A DNA stretch of 64,000 nucleotides from Zanthoxylum bungeanum (taxonomy: Eukaryota; Streptophyta; Magnoliopsida; Sapindales; Rutaceae), in assembly GCA_019454045.1 (NCBI GenBank), contig SKCR01021103.1:45165-109164 (forward strand). Direction: 5' to 3'. Position 1 is the first letter of the stretch, and each line of letters opens with the position of its first letter. The position numbers and the translations under genes were made by a program. Positions 61,383 to 64,000 of this stretch are shown one piece after another. The notes below the pieces were generated by a model. The model had not been told where the DNA came from and ran no database searches. It worked only from the letters and a program-made list of their open reading frames with translations.

Positions 61383-63482
61383 TGTTGGATAATATGACCC
61401 ATAGCGTCACTATTTGCACAGATCATTGTGATGTTGTAGCAAATTGACTATGTAACAAGGAAATTGCACTCTCATCATTTGTGATTAGATCACCATAGAT
61501 ATATATTAATGAAGAGAGGTCCCTATGATTAGTTCCTGGATTGAGATGATATGAGACAGTATCAGTCCACGAAGGATTAATCATTAAATATCCCTAGCCG
61601 TAGTATTATCGAGACTGGACATCGATGATGCGGAATAGGCTAGTATTGCACTTGTGCGCGTTGTGAGGGCACAACGGCATAGTTTCATATATATAAGTGT
61701 TGGAGACTTATGCAAGTGCGATAGGAGGTCGTGTTTCACCGATGGTACGGGAAACAGCTTCGCTCTGGATAGACCCCTTCGGAATCCCATTGGTATATGA
61801 ATATGTGTCTATGGGAGGCCGAAATCGAGGTAGGTGTGTATAGTCTTAACCTGAGACTTGCATCGCTAATACTTACGATAATCGATAAACTTTGGTTGGT
61901 GGTTGGGGGCTTTAACCGGTTCTGTGTCTACCACTTTGGGTTTATCAGAGAGTCGTAGAGTATTGGATGTGATGTCGAGACGGAAGTATCACTCCAGTCA
62001 TAGTGGAGATGATGTCACGCAGGATACGGTATTAGTGCTCTTAAGTGATGCGCATCCAATCGTGATATTATGACCAGGTCTGAATATCCGATTATAGAGA
62101 CTAGTTACCAGACATCCGATATGTGTTTCGGACGGGGCAGACACTTATCCAGCCCCAGCCCTACACGTGACTATCCGATACTGGGCCGATATGCACAATA
62201 CGTGAGTATACTACGCTTGATATAGATCTAAATATTCTTAAAAGGATATGTCCGGAAAATTGGAATGACTTGGTGCTTTGCTAGGAGTTGACCTTGTCTC
62301 ATAAATCGGTAGAACGTAGTACTTGGTACGTACGTGATTCGGTTACACCGACGACCGTATTTATAGCCAACTTATCCGGAGATCTCATGGGTCGCTTCCC
62401 GATAATCCACCGATGACGCACAACTCGCACTCTTGAATAATCTGGGATTATATGAGGAGAGAGAAAATTAATCTAGGATTAATTACGGAGATATTTTATC
62501 TAGGATAAAATATCGTCGAGAGAGAGATAACGATTAATTCGGAATTAATCATTAAAATTAATATATTCGATATATTAAACGAAATTAGATTTCGACGCGG
62601 AATTAAATTAGATTTTAATTCGGGCGAATGAATTAATTTAGAATTAATCATTAGCGACGTGAATAGTGAATTCGCTAGGCGTAATCACTTAATTACGACG
62701 CGACGGAAAATTCGTTAATTTAGAATTAGCGAACCCGAGCCCGAGTGTGATGCGAGCGCATTCGTATTTCGAATTCGAGTGCGGCGACGCAAGTCACATC
62801 AAGCGTCAAATCAATCGTCACATCAAGCGTCAAATCAAACGTCACTTTGAGTGATGTGATTGATGATTGATTGATGTGATGAGTTGATTGATGATTGACA
62901 CCATCAATCACTTTAATAAAGTGACTATGAATGTTGATGGGTGTGGTTGGAATAGTGTTTGGAGGGAAAACCTTTTTTTGCTTTTGATTTTATTAATCAC
63001 TTAAAGTGATTGTGAAGGTTTTTTGTATTTTTATTTAGAAAATATATAAACCTTTTGGAAAAGGGTTGACCCACATATAACAACAAATCCTTCTCTCTCA
63101 TTTCTTTCTTTCCTTCTCACGCCCAAAGGGCAAAAAACTTACTGTTTTTGAAGCTCAAACCGTGAGTCAAGGGAAGCCAAGGGTGGGTTTCATGTGTGAA
63201 AATTCATGTGCTAGCACACATACGAGTCTTGCGAAGGTGGTAGGGAGGTTCACCCATGAGCCGGGATCCGTCGGACGAGGCTTGGAGCTCCGTTTCTCAG
63301 CTCAAAAACTGAAATTTAAAGAGTGGACTGCTGCAGTGGGCGTGTGATGCAGTGGACTTTTTGGCTTCGAATCGTCTTCCAATCGACTCAACCGATCGAT
63401 GTGAGTATTCGCTACCTCGTTGATGTGTTCACTCATTGTTTATGCTTAGATTTGATCTTGGGACCTAATAAGAAACTCAACA
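61383..63482 (+). repeat. 5' LTR of element F
   Basis: 2100 bp, starts TGTTGGATAATATGACCC and ends AGAAACTCAACA. It has the strongest cluster of GTCACATCAAGCGTCAAATCA repeats (62786-62860) ahead of a TATA-like AATATATAAACC (about 63040). Left flank ACAGA (61378-61382) is the expected target copy. The element body runs beyond the window. Confidence 0.88.
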
Positions 63483-63483
63483 A

Positions 63484-63495
63484 TGGCATCAGAGC
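63484..63495 (+). other. Primer binding site of element F
   Basis: TGGCATCAGAGC, one base different from the A and E sites. It is followed to 64000 by leader sequence similar to the other elements (TTAAAATTTGGGTAAA...), with no gene. Confidence 0.85.
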
Positions 63496-64000
63496 TATAG
63501 TTGCAAGCATGAAATTTTAGGGATTAAAATTTGGGTAAATGTGATTTGAGCATGATTTGAATATGAATTGTTTGTTTGAGTATGTTTATAAATGTTTAAT
63601 TTCATTTTGGTTGGACTAATTTACGAAAAAATGATTTGGAATTATTTTCCCCAAATTAATGCCTTGGCCGAATGTATAGTGATTTTGGATTTGGATTTTT
63701 TGATTTTGATTCATTTGATGAGTTAGAATCGATTAGGTTGACGTTAATTTGAATCGAATTGGATTGGATTTCGAATTGGACAAAAATCCCCAAATCCTTA
63801 CCTTGGCCGAATGCATGTAATGCCCTAATGTCTTGTATTTTTGATTTTGTGACATTGGATGTGTGTGAAATCATTTAGGATGGTGATTTGATGTCGATTG
63901 TAGGTTCGATTGGATTCGAAACCGAATCGGACACAAAGTCCCTCTTTTGGCGAGACTTAAAAGCATGTAAATGGGTTTGATTTTTTTTTCATATTGTGTG

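Larger units (their letters stand above)
25383..64000 (+). mobile_element. Ty1/copia element C, host of the whole nest (runs past the window)
   Basis: 5' LTR 25383-27462 plus 47418-47437 (about 2100 bp, TG...CA, split by element D); degenerate primer site from 47439; leader 47438-about 49750; fossil gag-pol about 49760-53250; polypurine-like AAGTGAGAGAT to 53272; 3' LTR from 53273, cut at 54993 by element E. The two LTR starts agree closely (TGTTGGACAATTATGACCCATA). Its right end and target duplication are beyond the window; the base run before the 5' LTR is GTGGG (25378-25382). C must be older than D and E, which are inserted into its LTRs. Confidence 0.88.

Overview
The window is plant nuclear DNA: a TE-rich, probably pericentromeric or otherwise repeat-dense stretch of a flowering plant genome. 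Genes are split by GT-AG introns, Ty1/copia elements with tRNA-iMet primer sites dominate, and the two recognisable host genes encode a plastid-type purine enzyme and a mitochondrial frataxin. The species cannot be named from the sequence. There are no bacterial operons, CRISPR arrays or rRNA genes.

Layout. 1-2705 is a broken copia pol (+ strand), followed by its polypurine tract and the start of its 3' LTR. About 5300-7861 is old repeat debris with purine and poly-A tracts. 7862-13976 is a minus-strand copia element (B) that has lost its 5' end. 14200-14278 is a plastid-type trnI-CAU pseudogene, and 14981-15297 is a tRNA-derived SINE with target duplications. 16118-19525 (minus) is an eight-exon gene for phosphoribosylformylglycinamidine cyclo-ligase (PUR5/AIR synthetase) with several indels. 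Head to head with it, 20306-23668 (plus) is a frataxin gene whose fourth coding exon is reduced to a stub, whose intron 2 carries a hAT element, and whose last exon has an Arg-Asp coding repeat.

From 25383 to the window end everything is one nest of related copia elements. C (+) starts at 25383. D (minus, 27463-47412, TSD CTTGG) sits 20 bp from the end of C's 5' LTR. A (+, 33845-43862, TSD ATTCA) sits in D's leader. C's body resumes at 47418, and its 3' LTR (from 53273) is interrupted at 54994 by E (+), which is interrupted at 61383 by F (+), which runs off the window.

How they work together. A and B carry recognisable gag-protease-integrase-RT-RNase H. C, D and E keep LTRs, primer-site remnants, polypurine tracts and a large leader, but their pol is a fossil with lesions in common. 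Two integrase nonsense codons are shared by C, D and E and absent from A and B. D's two LTRs are nearly identical although its pol is long dead. The simplest reading is a non-autonomous subfamily mobilised in trans by A/B-like partners. The PUR5-frataxin pair looks like a decaying gene segment, but many of its breaks are single-base deletions, so residual assembly error must be excluded first.
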